Shown here: positions 43,076 through 52,070 of the stretch, piece after piece | Layout: each line of letters begins with the position of its first letter | Position numbering within the stretch: position 1 is the stretch's first letter | NCBI GenBank assembly: GCA_031551275.1 | Contig: JAVBNX010000005.1 | Span: forward strand, 1 to 64,000 | Source of the DNA: JAVBMJ01 sp031551275 | GTDB taxonomy: Bacteria > Bacteroidota > Bacteroidia > Bacteroidales > Rikenellaceae | Length of the DNA stretch: 64,000 bases | Reading direction: 5' to 3' | The notes under the pieces: model-generated | What the model was told of the DNA's origin: nothing | The model's input: only the letters and a program-made list of their open reading frames with translations | Database searches by the model: none | Program-made: the position numbers and the translations under genes

Positions 43076-44086
43076 ATGAAAATCAATATGCAAAAGTGGG
43101 TTCAGTCCGTCATAGACAACCCCAAACGCAGTGCACTGCCCATCATGACCCACCCGGGCATCGAACTGATCGGCCGCAAGGTCCTGGACGCCGTGACCGA
43201 CGGCGAGGTCCACTTCGAGGCGATCAAAGCCCTCTGCGAACGCTATCCCCAGGCAGCCGCATCGACCGTGATCATGGATTTGACCGTCGAGGCCGAGGCG
43301 TTCGGGGCGCAGATCAGCTTCTCCGACGACGAGGTCCCCTCGGTAATCGGCCGTTTGGTAAGCAACGCCGAACAGGTCGCCGCCCTGAAAGTGCCGGAAA
43401 TCACTGCCGGACGCGTACCTGAATACCTGAAAGCCAACCGCCTGAGCGCGGAGTTGGGCGGCAAACCCCTCTTTGCGGGGTGCATCGGCAGCTTCTCGCT
43501 GGCAGGCAGGCTCTACGACATGACCGAGATCATGATGGGCATGTACGTGGAGCCCGACGTGATCAAGGTCCTGCTGGAGAAGTGCACCGAGTTCCTGATC
43601 CAATACGCCAAAGCCCTCAAGGAGACGGGCGCCAACGGACTCATCATCGCCGAGCCCGCCGCAGGCCTTCTGCCCGACGACGCGTGCAGCGAATTCTCGT
43701 CGGTCTACGTCAAACGGATCGTCGACGCGGTCCAGGACGAGAATTTCATGATCGTGCTACACAACTGCGGCAACAAGGGTCACTGCACGCAGGCCATGCT
43801 GCAAACGGGCGCGATGGGCTACCACTTCGGCAATGAAATGGACATGACCGCCGCACTGAACGACTGCCCCGACAACGTGCTGGTCATGGGCAACCTCGAT
43901 CCCGTGCAGATGTTCAAGATGGCCACCCCGGAAAAGATGTACGAGGCCGCCACCGCCCTGCTGAAGAAAGCCGAGGGCCACAAAAACTTCGTCCTCTCCT
44001 CGGGCTGTGACACCCCGCCGGAGGTCCCCTTCGCCAACATCGACGCTTTCTACAAAGCGCTGGCGGACTACAACGCGAAGGCTTAA
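43076..44086 (+). CDS. UroD-family methyltransferase, MtaA/MtbA-like
   Basis: 336 residues from the ATG at 43076. A UroD-type barrel with the zinc-site pattern of corrinoid:coenzyme M methyltransferases: His229-x-Cys231 in VLHNCGNKG and a distal Cys311 in LSSGCDTPPEVPF. LFAGCIGSFSLAGRLYDMTE and IAEPAAGLLPDD fit the same group. It probably moves a methyl group from a corrinoid protein or similar donor; no corrinoid-binding protein gene is adjacent. Single gene, divergent from its AraC regulator and followed by a strong terminator. Confidence 0.85.
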   Translation: MKINMQKWVQSVIDNPKRSALPIMTHPGIELIGRKVLDAVTDGEVHFEAIKALCERYPQAAASTVIMDLTVEAEAFGAQISFSDDEVPSVIGRLVSNAEQVAALKVPEITAGRVPEYLKANRLSAELGGKPLFAGCIGSFSLAGRLYDMTEIMMGMYVEPDVIKVLLEKCTEFLIQYAKALKETGANGLIIAEPAAGLLPDDACSEFSSVYVKRIVDAVQDENFMIVLHNCGNKGHCTQAMLQTGAMGYHFGNEMDMTAALNDCPDNVLVMGNLDPVQMFKMATPEKMYEAATALLKKAEGHKNFVLSSGCDTPPEVPFANIDAFYKALADYNAKA

Positions 44087-44100
44087 CTCCGCACGAAATA

Positions 44101-44137
44101 AACAGCCCCCCGGAAACATCTCCGGGGGGCTGTTTTT
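44101..44137 (+). terminator. Terminator after the MtaA-like gene
   Basis: A 14-bp stem (AACAGCCCCCCGGA and complement) with a 6-nt loop and T-run. Confidence 0.9.
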
Positions 44138-44156
44138 ATAGGGTAGCCGGGTGTGG

Positions 44157-44309
44157 TCAGCCCAACTGTTTCTCCTTGGAGAACAATTCGCCTAAATAGG
44201 TGTCCAGGTACAACAACTCATGGTCGTCGCCGACCACATGCTGCATCAGCAGGTCGTGGTCGTCCATCGCCGCCAGGTCGGGTTTTTCATCTATGTCCAG
44301 CTCATCCAT
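44157..44309 (-). CDS. Small acidic protein (50 aa) downstream of ECF sigma
   Basis: A short ORF on the minus strand beginning MDELDIDEKPDLAAMDDHD and ending FSKEKQLG. About a third of its residues are Asp or Glu; there is no membrane segment. It lies 78 nt downstream of the ECF sigma gene on the same strand and could be read from the same transcript. Its composition matches a codon-biased coding frame. Function unknown; a regulatory link to the sigma factor is only suggested by position. Confidence 0.55.
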   Translation of the reverse strand: MDELDIDEKPDLAAMDDHDLLMQHVVGDDHELLYLDTYLGELFSKEKQLG

Positions 44310-44387
44310 AGGCCACTGTGCTTGTTGTTGTTAATTGACTAACGGAGCTCCTGCAAATTTATTGCCAGCTTCCGTATTTTTTTATAA

Positions 44388-44972
44388 TTAATTCAATATT
44401 AACTGTTTTTCCTGCACCATGCGGCGCAGGTTGATCAACGCGTAACGCATTCTGCCCAAGGCGGTATTGATGCTCACGCCGGTCTGGTCGGCGATCTCCT
44501 TGAAGCTCAATTCGCCGTAATAACGCAGCAAAACGACCTCCCTTTGCTCGTCGGGCAGGTAGTCCACCAGCTTGCGGACGTCCTCCTCGATCTGCTCGGA
44601 GACCATCTTGTCCTCGACGTTCGAGTCGGCGAGCTTGGCGTTGTTCAGGATGTTGAACCCCGACTCGCTCTCGTTGATGCGGTGGTGTTGTTTGGTCTGG
44701 CGGAAATGGTCGATGACCAGGTTGTGTGCGATGCGCAACACCCAGGACAAAAATTTGCCGTTGTCGGTGTAGCGGCCCTCGTCCAAAAAGCGGATTACCT
44801 TGATAAAGGTCTCCTGGAACAGGTCGTCGGCCACGTCGCGGTCCTTGACCATCATGTTGATGTAGTCGGACACACGCCTGCGGTGCTTGTCGATAAGCGC
44901 GGAGATCGCTGCGGAATCCCCCGCAACGTAATTACTTATTAACAGATTGTCGCTTTGCGGACTTTGTACCAT
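44388..44972 (-). CDS. ECF-type RNA polymerase sigma factor
   Basis: 194 residues from the ATG at 44972 (an earlier ATG at 44996 adds eight). Sigma region 2 (about 15-90) has YINMMVKDRDVADDLFQETF and GKFLSWVLRIAHNLVIDHFR; region 4 (about 130-185) has LPDEQREVVLLRYYGELSFK with the HTH FKEIADQTGVSINTALGRMR. No anti-sigma gene is next to it, unlike SusC/D-linked ECF factors. It is probably one of the stand-alone conserved Bacteroidetes sigma factors. Confidence 0.92.
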   Translation of the reverse strand: MVQSPQSDNLLISNYVAGDSAAISALIDKHRRRVSDYINMMVKDRDVADDLFQETFIKVIRFLDEGRYTDNGKFLSWVLRIAHNLVIDHFRQTKQHHRINESESGFNILNNAKLADSNVEDKMVSEQIEEDVRKLVDYLPDEQREVVLLRYYGELSFKEIADQTGVSINTALGRMRYALINLRRMVQEKQLILN

Positions 44973-45101
44973 ACCCGTGACTGTTATACGCACCAAACCC
45001 GGCCCGAAGGCAAGGCGTCATGCAATTTTTAATGTTCGGGTAGAGTTGTCCTATATCTCTGCGGTTAGATCTATCAATTTTTGTGCCAGCCTGGCGGCCA
45101 A

Positions 45102-45860
45102 TTACTTATTATCCAGCTCGTCGGAGACCAAAATGCGGCCGCAATACTCACAGTCGATGATCTTCTTGCTCGTGCGGATGTCGTATTGCCTTTGGGGCGG
45201 GATGCGGTTGTTGCACCCCCCGCAGGCGTCCCTGCGCACGGTTACCACGGCCAGACCGTTGCGTGCGTTGTTCCTCAGTTTTTTGTAGCGCTCCAAAAGG
45301 CGTTGGTCGATCCTGGCCTGCGCCTTGAGCGACTGGGCTTCCAGTTGCTCGATCTCCTTGGCGGTCTCCTCGTCGATCACGGCCAGCTCGCCCTTTTTGT
45401 GCTCCAGGTCGATCTCCCGGTCGGCCAGGGCGGCCTCCACGTCTTCCACCTGCTTGCGCTTGACCTTGACCTCTACGGCGTACTCCTTGAGGCGTTTCTC
45501 GCACAATTCGATCTCGAGTTTCTGGTACTCGATCTCCTTGCTCAGCGAATCGAATTCACGGTTGTTGCGCACGTTGTTCTGCTGCTCCTCGAACTTGACG
45601 ATCGAATCCTTGGCCTGCTCGATCTCGCGCTTGCGCTGCTTGGTCAGGTTTTCGAGTTGCTCTATCTCGGCGTTGATGTTCTCCAGGCGGGTTTTCAGGC
45701 CGGCCACGTCGTCTTCCAGATCCTGGACCTCGAGGGGCAGTTCGCCTTTGAGTTTGTTGACTTCGTCGATCTTGGATTCGATCTTCTGGAGTTCATACAA
45801 CGAAATAATCCTCTCCTCCATCGAGTAATCGGGGGTATCGGTCATCTTCTTGGTTGACAT
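45102..45860 (-). CDS. Coiled-coil protein with C4 zinc ribbon
   Basis: 252 residues. An antiparallel coiled coil spans about residues 12-185. A C-terminal C4-type zinc ribbon (zf-RING_7) follows, with CGGCNNRIPPQ and DCEYCGRIL supplying four Cys ligands. Proteins of this type bind nucleic acid or act as chaperone-like factors; the actual role is unknown. It follows the Nif3-family gene by 11 nt on the same strand, a pairing widespread in bacteria and likely an operon. Confidence 0.9.
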   Translation of the reverse strand: MSTKKMTDTPDYSMEERIISLYELQKIESKIDEVNKLKGELPLEVQDLEDDVAGLKTRLENINAEIEQLENLTKQRKREIEQAKDSIVKFEEQQNNVRNNREFDSLSKEIEYQKLEIELCEKRLKEYAVEVKVKRKQVEDVEAALADREIDLEHKKGELAVIDEETAKEIEQLEAQSLKAQARIDQRLLERYKKLRNNARNGLAVVTVRRDACGGCNNRIPPQRQYDIRTSKKIIDCEYCGRILVSDELDNK

Positions 45861-45871
45861 ACGCGGCTGTT

Positions 45872-46657
45872 TCAGAGATAATTAACCGGATTCTTCATCT
45901 TCACACTCCGGTGGAGCGCAAAGGTAGTGAATTTTTTTCGAATAATCCAATCCAACAGCTCCAACGCGCAATATTCACTTTCATAATGGCCGATGTCGGC
46001 CACGATCATCCGCCCTTCGCCCTCCATAAAGTGGTTGTATTTCAAATCGGCCGAGAGGAAAACGTCGGCCCCGGCCCTCAGCGCGTCGGGGGCTGTGAAA
46101 CCTCCCGCTCCGGTGCACAAAGCGACCCTGCGCACCTTTTTGACGCACAACTCGCTGTGGCGCAGCACGGGCAGCCGCAGCTCGCGCTTGACCCTTTCGA
46201 GGAATTGCTTCGCGTTTTCCGGCTCGGCCAACTCGCCGATGGCCCCGCCGCCGCTCCCGGGCTCGATCCCCGGCTTGAGCACATTGACCTCCTTGATTCC
46301 CAACTGACTGGCCAGCATATGGCTCATGCCCCCCGGCGCGTTGTCCAGGTTGGTGTGGGCGGCGTAGAGGGCGATCCCCTCTTTGAGGGCACGCTCCACC
46401 AGGCGCTGGACCTCGTTGGCCCCGGTCAGGGCGTAGAGGGGGCGGAAAATGACGGGGTGGTGCGAGATGACCAGTTTGATCCCCTTTTCGACCGCCTCGT
46501 CCAGCACGTCGGAGGTGATGTCCACACACAGCAAAGCGCCCTCCACTTTGGCATCCCTGTCCCCCACGATCAACCCCGTGTTGTCGTACTCCTCGGCCAG
46601 GCTCGCGGGGGCAAAGGCCTCGATGGGTGCGACGATCTCTTTTATGGCGTACTTCAT
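45872..46657 (-). CDS. Nif3-like dinuclear metal centre protein
   Basis: 261 residues of the NIF3/YbgI family, which forms hexameric rings with a di-metal site. Visible ligand motifs: KLVISHHPVIFRPL (His pair), ALYAAHTNLDNAPGG (His, Asp) and ADIGHYESEYCALELLD (His, Glu). The form is the shorter one, without the insert present in many Gram-positive members. Function is uncertain; a GTP cyclohydrolase-like hydrolase role has been proposed. It lies 11 nt upstream of the zinc-ribbon gene. Confidence 0.92.
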   Translation of the reverse strand: MKYAIKEIVAPIEAFAPASLAEEYDNTGLIVGDRDAKVEGALLCVDITSDVLDEAVEKGIKLVISHHPVIFRPLYALTGANEVQRLVERALKEGIALYAAHTNLDNAPGGMSHMLASQLGIKEVNVLKPGIEPGSGGGAIGELAEPENAKQFLERVKRELRLPVLRHSELCVKKVRRVALCTGAGGFTAPDALRAGADVFLSADLKYNHFMEGEGRMIVADIGHYESEYCALELLDWIIRKKFTTFALHRSVKMKNPVNYL

Positions 46658-46717
46658 AAAAGCAAAGTTAAGTAATTCCGGTAAAATTGTTTACATTTGG
46701 CGCATTAATTCTTTTTT

Positions 46718-47848
46718 ATGCGAAGAACTCCGACCCCCATCCTCCCCCTTCTCGCCGTGCTGGTATTCAGTGCCTGCTCATCGGGTTACAAAGCGTACCA
46801 GAAAGGCGATTACGCCCAGGCGTGCCGCCAGGCGATCGAGCGCCTGAAGAGCGACCCCAAAAACCTCAAGGCCCAGAACGCGCTGGCCGGGGCCTACCCC
46901 CTGGCCGTGAAGGAGACCGAGCGGCTGGCCATCTCGGCGCTCAATTCAAGGAACCTGGCCTCGCTGGAGCGCTCCATTACCGCGTACAGCCAATTGAACT
47001 CCATCGCCGACGGCATCCGGCATACGCCCGGCGCGATGGTGGTCGTGCCCGAGCCTGTGGATTACGAAGAGGAGATATACCAGACCAAAGAGCTGGTCGC
47101 CGGGATTTGCTACGACCTGGGCGTGGAGGCCCTCAACAAGCGTACGATGGTCGACGCACGTGCAGCGATGGATTATTTTGCCAAGACTTACCGCTATATG
47201 CCCAACTACCGCGACACGTCGGAGAAGCTCCAGGAGGCGACCCTGGCCGCCACCATGCGGGTCGTGGTTACCCGGCCTGTTACCAATTTGCGCTACCAAC
47301 TCGACGCCTCCTTCTTCTACGACAAGCTGATGGAGAGGATCAGCACCCGGAGTTTCCGCTACCCGGTTAGGTTCTACTCCCCCGAGGAGGCCTCGGCGGT
47401 CAACATGGTCCCCCACCAGGTCATCAGCCTGAACTTCGCCGACTACACGGTGGGCAACACCAAGGAGAGCAGCCGCGTGGCCGAGCTCAAAAAGGAGGAC
47501 GTTGTGGTGGGGACCACCACGGTCGACGGGCGCAAGCAGGAGGTGCGCGGCACGGTCACGGGCAAGCTGACCACCAACCGCATCGAGATCGCCTCGGGCG
47601 GCATCTTCGTCGTGCGTATCGTCGACTATTCGACCAACAAGGTGGTCAAGAGCCGGGACTTTACCCAAAGTACCGTCTGGAGCTGGGAGTGGGCCTCCTT
47701 CAACGGGGATCTGCGCGTACTGGACGAGGGCCAGCAGAAGATGTTGGACCGCAAACCCGTCCCGCCGCCCCCAGCGCAGGAGCTCTTCGCCAGCTTCGCC
47801 GAGCCGCTCTACGCCAAGGCGACCTCGTTCATCGGGTCGCTCTATTAA
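46718..47848 (+). CDS. Lipoprotein with TPR-like N-terminus
   Basis: 376 residues. Lipobox VFSAC with Cys20. The N-terminal half is helical with a repeat-like start (YKAYQKGDYAQACRQAIERL), suggesting TPR-type units. The C-terminal half is beta-rich with TTVDGRKQEVRGTVTGKLTT and a Pro-rich stretch (KPVPPPPAQ). Not recognised as a named family. It is a single gene whose 3' end overlaps the convergent glycosyltransferase gene by 20 nt. Confidence 0.7.
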   Translation: MRRTPTPILPLLAVLVFSACSSGYKAYQKGDYAQACRQAIERLKSDPKNLKAQNALAGAYPLAVKETERLAISALNSRNLASLERSITAYSQLNSIADGIRHTPGAMVVVPEPVDYEEEIYQTKELVAGICYDLGVEALNKRTMVDARAAMDYFAKTYRYMPNYRDTSEKLQEATLAATMRVVVTRPVTNLRYQLDASFFYDKLMERISTRSFRYPVRFYSPEEASAVNMVPHQVISLNFADYTVGNTKESSRVAELKKEDVVVGTTTVDGRKQEVRGTVTGKLTTNRIEIASGGIFVVRIVDYSTNKVVKSRDFTQSTVWSWEWASFNGDLRVLDEGQQKMLDRKPVPPPPAQELFASFAEPLYAKATSFIGSLY

Positions 47849-48728
47849 GGAAGTTATCCTTTACCCATTTCCACGACCTGCTCAAAAAGCCCTTCTGATG
47901 CTTTCCGGGCCTTGGAGGCGCGCCCCAGGGCGTCATGCGCGCATATTTGAAATACTCTTCGCCAAACGGCAGGCCGGGCACAAGCCACGGCTTGTTGGTC
48001 CATTCAAAATGTACGATCGCGGGGTCGGCGGCGCACCGGCTGATCTGTTGGAGGTACTCTTCCCTGATGTCGGGTGTGCTAAAAGCATAATCGACGTAGA
48101 AATTCCACTTGACGGGCAGTATTATTTTTTCCTTATGAAATACCCCGTTCAACACATCCTGGTCGTGGGCGCAGATCAGTGCGCGGTTCTTTTCCATGTA
48201 GTCTAAAAACAAGGCGGTTGCGTTTTGCTCCCTCCAGTACTTCAGGTTGATCAGCAGCAAACCCGCCGCGAAATATTCATATTCAACCGGATAACCCAAC
48301 CGTTTTACCGCAGGGCCGGGAACGCTGTCCGGCGAGGCGGCCAGGGCCGCTCCGCTGATGTCCGTCTGCCAAAGCTCCCCGATATCGTGCCTTACGATCA
48401 TGTCGCAATCCATATACAACACCTTGGGGATATCCCTGAGCACGCCGGCCATGAACAGCCGCAAATAGGTCGAGAGCGTTATGCCGGCATGGTCGCCGCC
48501 CCGGGGAAGCCCTGAGATCAGGGCGTTGTCCAACGGGTGGTAAATAATCCGCGATGAGAACCTGCGGACGGTTTTCGAGAGCCTGGCCCTGTTTTTTTCA
48601 GACAGGTCGCTATACAGAATATGAACGCTGATATCATGCTTGGGGTTGTTGTGCAACAACGACGATACGGCTGCCCCGCAATGCCTTGCATAGCGGTCGT
48701 CCGTGGCTAAAACTACATCGATTTTCAT
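47829..48728 (-). CDS. Glycosyltransferase family 8
   Basis: 299 residues from the ATG at 48728 (MKIDVVLATDDRYARHCG). The GT8 core includes the metal-binding DxD in VLYMDCDMIVRHDIGELW, a second conserved LLINLKYWRE, and IVHFEWTNKPW near the C-terminus. Such enzymes transfer Glc or Gal from nucleotide sugars to LPS or other glycans. The gene is isolated from any polysaccharide cluster. Its 3' end overlaps the convergent lipoprotein gene by 20 nt. Confidence 0.9.
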   Translation of the reverse strand: MKIDVVLATDDRYARHCGAAVSSLLHNNPKHDISVHILYSDLSEKNRARLSKTVRRFSSRIIYHPLDNALISGLPRGGDHAGITLSTYLRLFMAGVLRDIPKVLYMDCDMIVRHDIGELWQTDISGAALAASPDSVPGPAVKRLGYPVEYEYFAAGLLLINLKYWREQNATALFLDYMEKNRALICAHDQDVLNGVFHKEKIILPVKWNFYVDYAFSTPDIREEYLQQISRCAADPAIVHFEWTNKPWLVPGLPFGEEYFKYARMTPWGAPPRPGKHQKGFLSRSWKWVKDNFLNRATR

Positions 48729-48792
48729 ACTGTCTACAAATATAGCGAAAATCGGGTGACGGTGGGCATGATGGAATTTATAAGAATTTTTA

Positions 48793-48800
48793 TAAATTTG
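48793..48800 (+). promoter_or_regulatory. -7 element of lysS
   Basis: TAAATTTG, 22 nt before the lysS ATG. Confidence 0.6.
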
Positions 48801-48822
48801 CACACGGATAAGAACGTAAATA

Positions 48823-50349
48823 ATGAGCATGGAGCTGACCGAACAGGAGATCATCAGGCGCGAGTCGCTTGGCAAACTCCGCGAACTGGGGATCGACCCC
48901 TACCCCGCCCAACAATTCAAAGTCAACGCGACCACCGCGGAGATCCTCTCGGACTACGACCCCGAGAAGGGCAACTTCGCCGAGGTAAGCATCGCCGGGC
49001 GGATGATGTCGCGCCGGATCATGGGCAGCGCGTCGTTCTTCGAACTGAGGGACCACACGGGTAAGATCCAGGTCTACGTGCGCCGGGACGAGATCTGCGG
49101 CGACGACCCTGAGGCCGTGCTCTACAACACCGTATTTAAAAAACTGTTGGACATCGGCGATATCGTCGGGATCGAGGGCTTCGCCTTCATTACCAAGACC
49201 GGCGAGTTGTCCGTACACTGCAAAAGCCTCAAGGTGCTGAGCAAATCGCTGCGCCCGCTGCCCATCGTCAAGGAGAAGGACGGAGAGACGTACGATGCGT
49301 TCACCGACCCCGAGGCGCGCTACCGCATGCGCTACGTCGATCTGATCGTCAACCCGCAGGTCAGGGATGTCTTTGTCAAGCGCGCGAAGATCGTCGCCAC
49401 CATGCGCGAAATGTTCAACTCGATGGGCTACCTCGAGGTCGAGACCCCCATCCTGCAAGCCATTCCCGGCGGCGCGGCGGCAAGGCCCTTTATCACGCAC
49501 CACAACGCGCTCAACATACCGCTTTACCTGCGCATCGCCAACGAGCTTTACCTTAAAAAGCTGATCGTGGGCGGCTTCGACGGGGTCTACGAGTTCGCCA
49601 AGGACTTCCGCAACGAGGGCATGGACCGGACCCACAACCCCGAGTTCACGGTCATGGAGATCTACGTCGCCTACAAGGATTACCAATGGATGATGGAGTT
49701 TACCGAGGAGATGGTCGAGCGCGTGGCCCTGGCCCTGCACGGTACGACCAAGGTCGTGATCGGCGAGCGGGAGATCGACTTCAAGCGTCCCTTCCGCCGC
49801 CTGACCATGCGCGACGCGATCCTGGAGAAGACCGGGTTCGACATCTCGCACAAGTCCGAAGAGGAGGTCCGCGCGGCAGCCAAAAAGTTAGACGTGGCCC
49901 ACGGCCCCGAGCTGGGCAAAGGCAAGCTGATCGACGAGATCTTCGGGCGCTACTGCGAGGACGACCTGATCCAGCCCACCTTTATCATCGACTACCCCGT
50001 CGAGATGTCGCCCCTGTGCAAGAAGCACCGTGAGGACCCCGAGCTGACCGAGCGCTTCGAACTCTTCGTCAGCGGCAAGGAGCTGTGCAACGCCTACTCG
50101 GAGCTGAACGATCCCATCGACCAGCTGGAGCGTTTCCAGGACCAGCTCCGCCTGAGCGAAAAAGGCGACGACGAGGCCATGTTCATCGACATGGACTTCG
50201 TGCGGGCCCTCGAATACGGCATGCCGACCTGCTCGGGAATGGGCATCGGCATCGACCGTTTGACTATGTTAATGACAAACCAACCTTCGATACAAGAAGT
50301 ACTCTTTTTTCCCCAAATGAAGCCGGAGGCTCACGTGCAGGAGGACTAA
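48823..50349 (+). CDS. lysS: Lysine--tRNA ligase (class II)
   Basis: 508 residues (or two fewer from the second ATG). The OB-fold anticodon-binding domain (about 60-150) precedes the class II catalytic core: motif 1 near VETPILQAIPGGAAARPF, motif 2 FRNEGMDRTHNPEFT and motif 3 GMGIGIDRLTML. It charges tRNA-Lys. It is a natural partner of the tRNA-Lys gene at the left edge, though unlinked. asnA follows 12 nt downstream, implying a two-gene operon. Confidence 0.97.
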   Translation: MSMELTEQEIIRRESLGKLRELGIDPYPAQQFKVNATTAEILSDYDPEKGNFAEVSIAGRMMSRRIMGSASFFELRDHTGKIQVYVRRDEICGDDPEAVLYNTVFKKLLDIGDIVGIEGFAFITKTGELSVHCKSLKVLSKSLRPLPIVKEKDGETYDAFTDPEARYRMRYVDLIVNPQVRDVFVKRAKIVATMREMFNSMGYLEVETPILQAIPGGAAARPFITHHNALNIPLYLRIANELYLKKLIVGGFDGVYEFAKDFRNEGMDRTHNPEFTVMEIYVAYKDYQWMMEFTEEMVERVALALHGTTKVVIGEREIDFKRPFRRLTMRDAILEKTGFDISHKSEEEVRAAAKKLDVAHGPELGKGKLIDEIFGRYCEDDLIQPTFIIDYPVEMSPLCKKHREDPELTERFELFVSGKELCNAYSELNDPIDQLERFQDQLRLSEKGDDEAMFIDMDFVRALEYGMPTCSGMGIGIDRLTMLMTNQPSIQEVLFFPQMKPEAHVQED

Positions 50350-50361
50350 ACTCGAAACGCC

Positions 50362-51396
50362 ATGCTTATTTTCCCGAACAACTACCAGAACCTCCTCGGA
50401 TCGGTCGAGGAGACAGAGAAAGCGATCAAACACGTCAAGGACATGTTCGAGGCCAACCTCTCGGCGCAGCTCGCGCTGTTGAGGGTTACCGCCCCGATGA
50501 TGGTCCTCTCGGGCATGGGCCTGAACGACGACCTGAACGGGGTGGAGAGGGCGGTACGCTTCCCGGTCAAGGACCTGGACGACAAACCCGCCGAGGTGGT
50601 CCACTCGCTGGCCAAATGGAAACGCTTTAAACTCGGGGAAATGGGCGTCAAACCCGGCCGCGGCCTCTACACCGACATGAACGCGCTGCGCCCCGACGAG
50701 GAGATGGACAACCTCCACTCGATCTACGTCGACCAGTGGGACTGGGAGAAGGTGATTACCCCGGAGCAACGCAACCTCGAATTCCTCAAGCAGACCGTCA
50801 AGCGCATCTACGAGTCGATCAAGGTAACCGAGAACAAGCTCTACGTCGAGTTCCCGCAGATCGCCCCCCAGTTGCCCGACGAAATTTTCTTTATCCACGC
50901 GCAGCAACTGCTGGACATGTACCCCGGCATGACGCCCAAAGAGCGCGAAAACGAGATTACCCGCAAGTACGGCGCGGTCTTCGTGATCGGCATCGGGGGC
51001 GCGCTCTCCAACGGCCAGTCCCACGACGGGCGCGCTGCCGACTACGACGACTGGTCGACCCCCAACGACGAGGGTTTCCTGGGCCTGAACGGCGATTTGC
51101 TGCTGTGGAACCCCATTTTGGAGTGCTCGTTCGAGATCAGCAGCATGGGCATCCGCGTCGATCCCGAGGCCATGCGGCGCCAGTTGGCGCTCAAGGGCGA
51201 GACGCAGAAGGAGTCGTTGTTCTTCCACCGCGAACTGCTGGCCGGGAAATTGCCCCAGACCATCGGGGGCGGCATCGGCCAATCGAGGCTGTGCATGTAC
51301 CTGCTCCGCAAAGCCCACATCGGCGAAATCCAAAGCAGCATCTGGTCCGACTCCCAGCGTGCCGAATGCGCACAGGCCGGGATTGTTTTAGCCTGA
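50362..51396 (+). CDS. asnA: Aspartate--ammonia ligase
   Basis: 344 residues. AsnA makes asparagine from aspartate, ammonia and ATP, and is related to class II aminoacyl-tRNA synthetases. Motifs: NYQNLLGSVEETEKAIKHVK at the start, DQWDWEKVI, and GGGIGQSRLCMYLLRKAHIG near the C-terminus, equivalent to motif 3. It is 12 nt downstream of lysS and probably shares its promoter. Confidence 0.97.
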   Translation: MLIFPNNYQNLLGSVEETEKAIKHVKDMFEANLSAQLALLRVTAPMMVLSGMGLNDDLNGVERAVRFPVKDLDDKPAEVVHSLAKWKRFKLGEMGVKPGRGLYTDMNALRPDEEMDNLHSIYVDQWDWEKVITPEQRNLEFLKQTVKRIYESIKVTENKLYVEFPQIAPQLPDEIFFIHAQQLLDMYPGMTPKERENEITRKYGAVFVIGIGGALSNGQSHDGRAADYDDWSTPNDEGFLGLNGDLLLWNPILECSFEISSMGIRVDPEAMRRQLALKGETQKESLFFHRELLAGKLPQTIGGGIGQSRLCMYLLRKAHIGEIQSSIWSDSQRAECAQAGIVLA

Positions 51397-51411
51397 CCCG
51401 CTCCGGGATAC

Positions 51412-52029
51412 TCAGTACCCGCCCTTCAGGTTAAAAGTTATCCCGCCGCTGGTTGAAACTCTGTTGCCCGATGACAACTTCCCGTTTCGGCCCCCTTCGT
51501 CGTTGTAATAATACGAGAAGGAAGTGTCCCCTATGGTGCGTATCTTCCCGTTGCGGCCCCCTTCGTCGTGGTAATAATACGAAATGGAGGTATTTCCTAT
51601 GGTGCGTACCTTCCCGTTGCGGCCCGCCTCATCGTGGTAATAATACGAGAAGGAAGTGTCCCCTATGGTGCGTATCTTCCCGTTGCGCCCCCCTTCGTCG
51701 TGGTAATAATACGAGAAGGAGATATCTCCTATGGTGCGTATCTTCCCGTTGCGGCCCCCTTCGTCGTGGTAATAATATGAGAAAGAGGTGCCCCCGACAG
51801 AGCGTATCTTTCCTGTGCGGCCCCCTTCGTCGTAGGTGTAATAACTGACTGTGCCGTTCATCTCGACGTCGACTATCTCACCTGTGCTGCTTACCGTAAC
51901 GGTTCCGTCCCCGACCTTGACGACAACCTCGAAATCGCCGTAAATATCGATGTTTACCCGCTTGACCTGGGCTAAGGCATTTCCAAGGAACAGAAGGGTG
52001 ATCACAAAACTTAATAGACTTGCTCTCAT
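51412..52029 (-). CDS. Secreted protein with 22-residue YD-like repeats
   Basis: 205 residues from the ATG at 52029. The signal peptide (residues 1-20, ending NALAQ) leads into a short beta domain (21-60). Residues 63-190 form six tandem repeats of 22 residues with the core YYYHDEGGRNGKIRTIGD, reminiscent of YD/RHS repeats. A short tail ends ITFNLKGGY. Function unknown; a beta-solenoid or surface-exposed scaffold is plausible. It converges on asnA. Confidence 0.7.
   Translation of the reverse strand: MRASLLSFVITLLFLGNALAQVKRVNIDIYGDFEVVVKVGDGTVTVSSTGEIVDVEMNGTVSYYTYDEGGRTGKIRSVGGTSFSYYYHDEGGRNGKIRTIGDISFSYYYHDEGGRNGKIRTIGDTSFSYYYHDEAGRNGKVRTIGNTSISYYYHDEGGRNGKIRTIGDTSFSYYYNDEGGRNGKLSSGNRVSTSGGITFNLKGGY
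51460..51843 (-). repeat. 66-bp tandem repeats within coding sequence
   Basis: Six in-frame copies of a 66-bp unit with few differences between copies 2-5, encoding the 22-residue repeats. The outer copies are more diverged. Confidence 0.85.
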
Positions 52030-52070
52030 GATTTCGGGTTTTATGGTTAACGTTGCAAATATAACAAAAT

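Noticed and set aside
44388..44972. Assigning the ECF sigma factor to a SusC/D polysaccharide locus
   Set aside because: No anti-sigma, SusC or SusD gene lies nearby.
51460..51843. Regular repeat array that could be mistaken for a CRISPR
   Set aside because: The 66-bp units are contiguous, in frame with a secreted protein and have no unique spacers; no cas gene is present.
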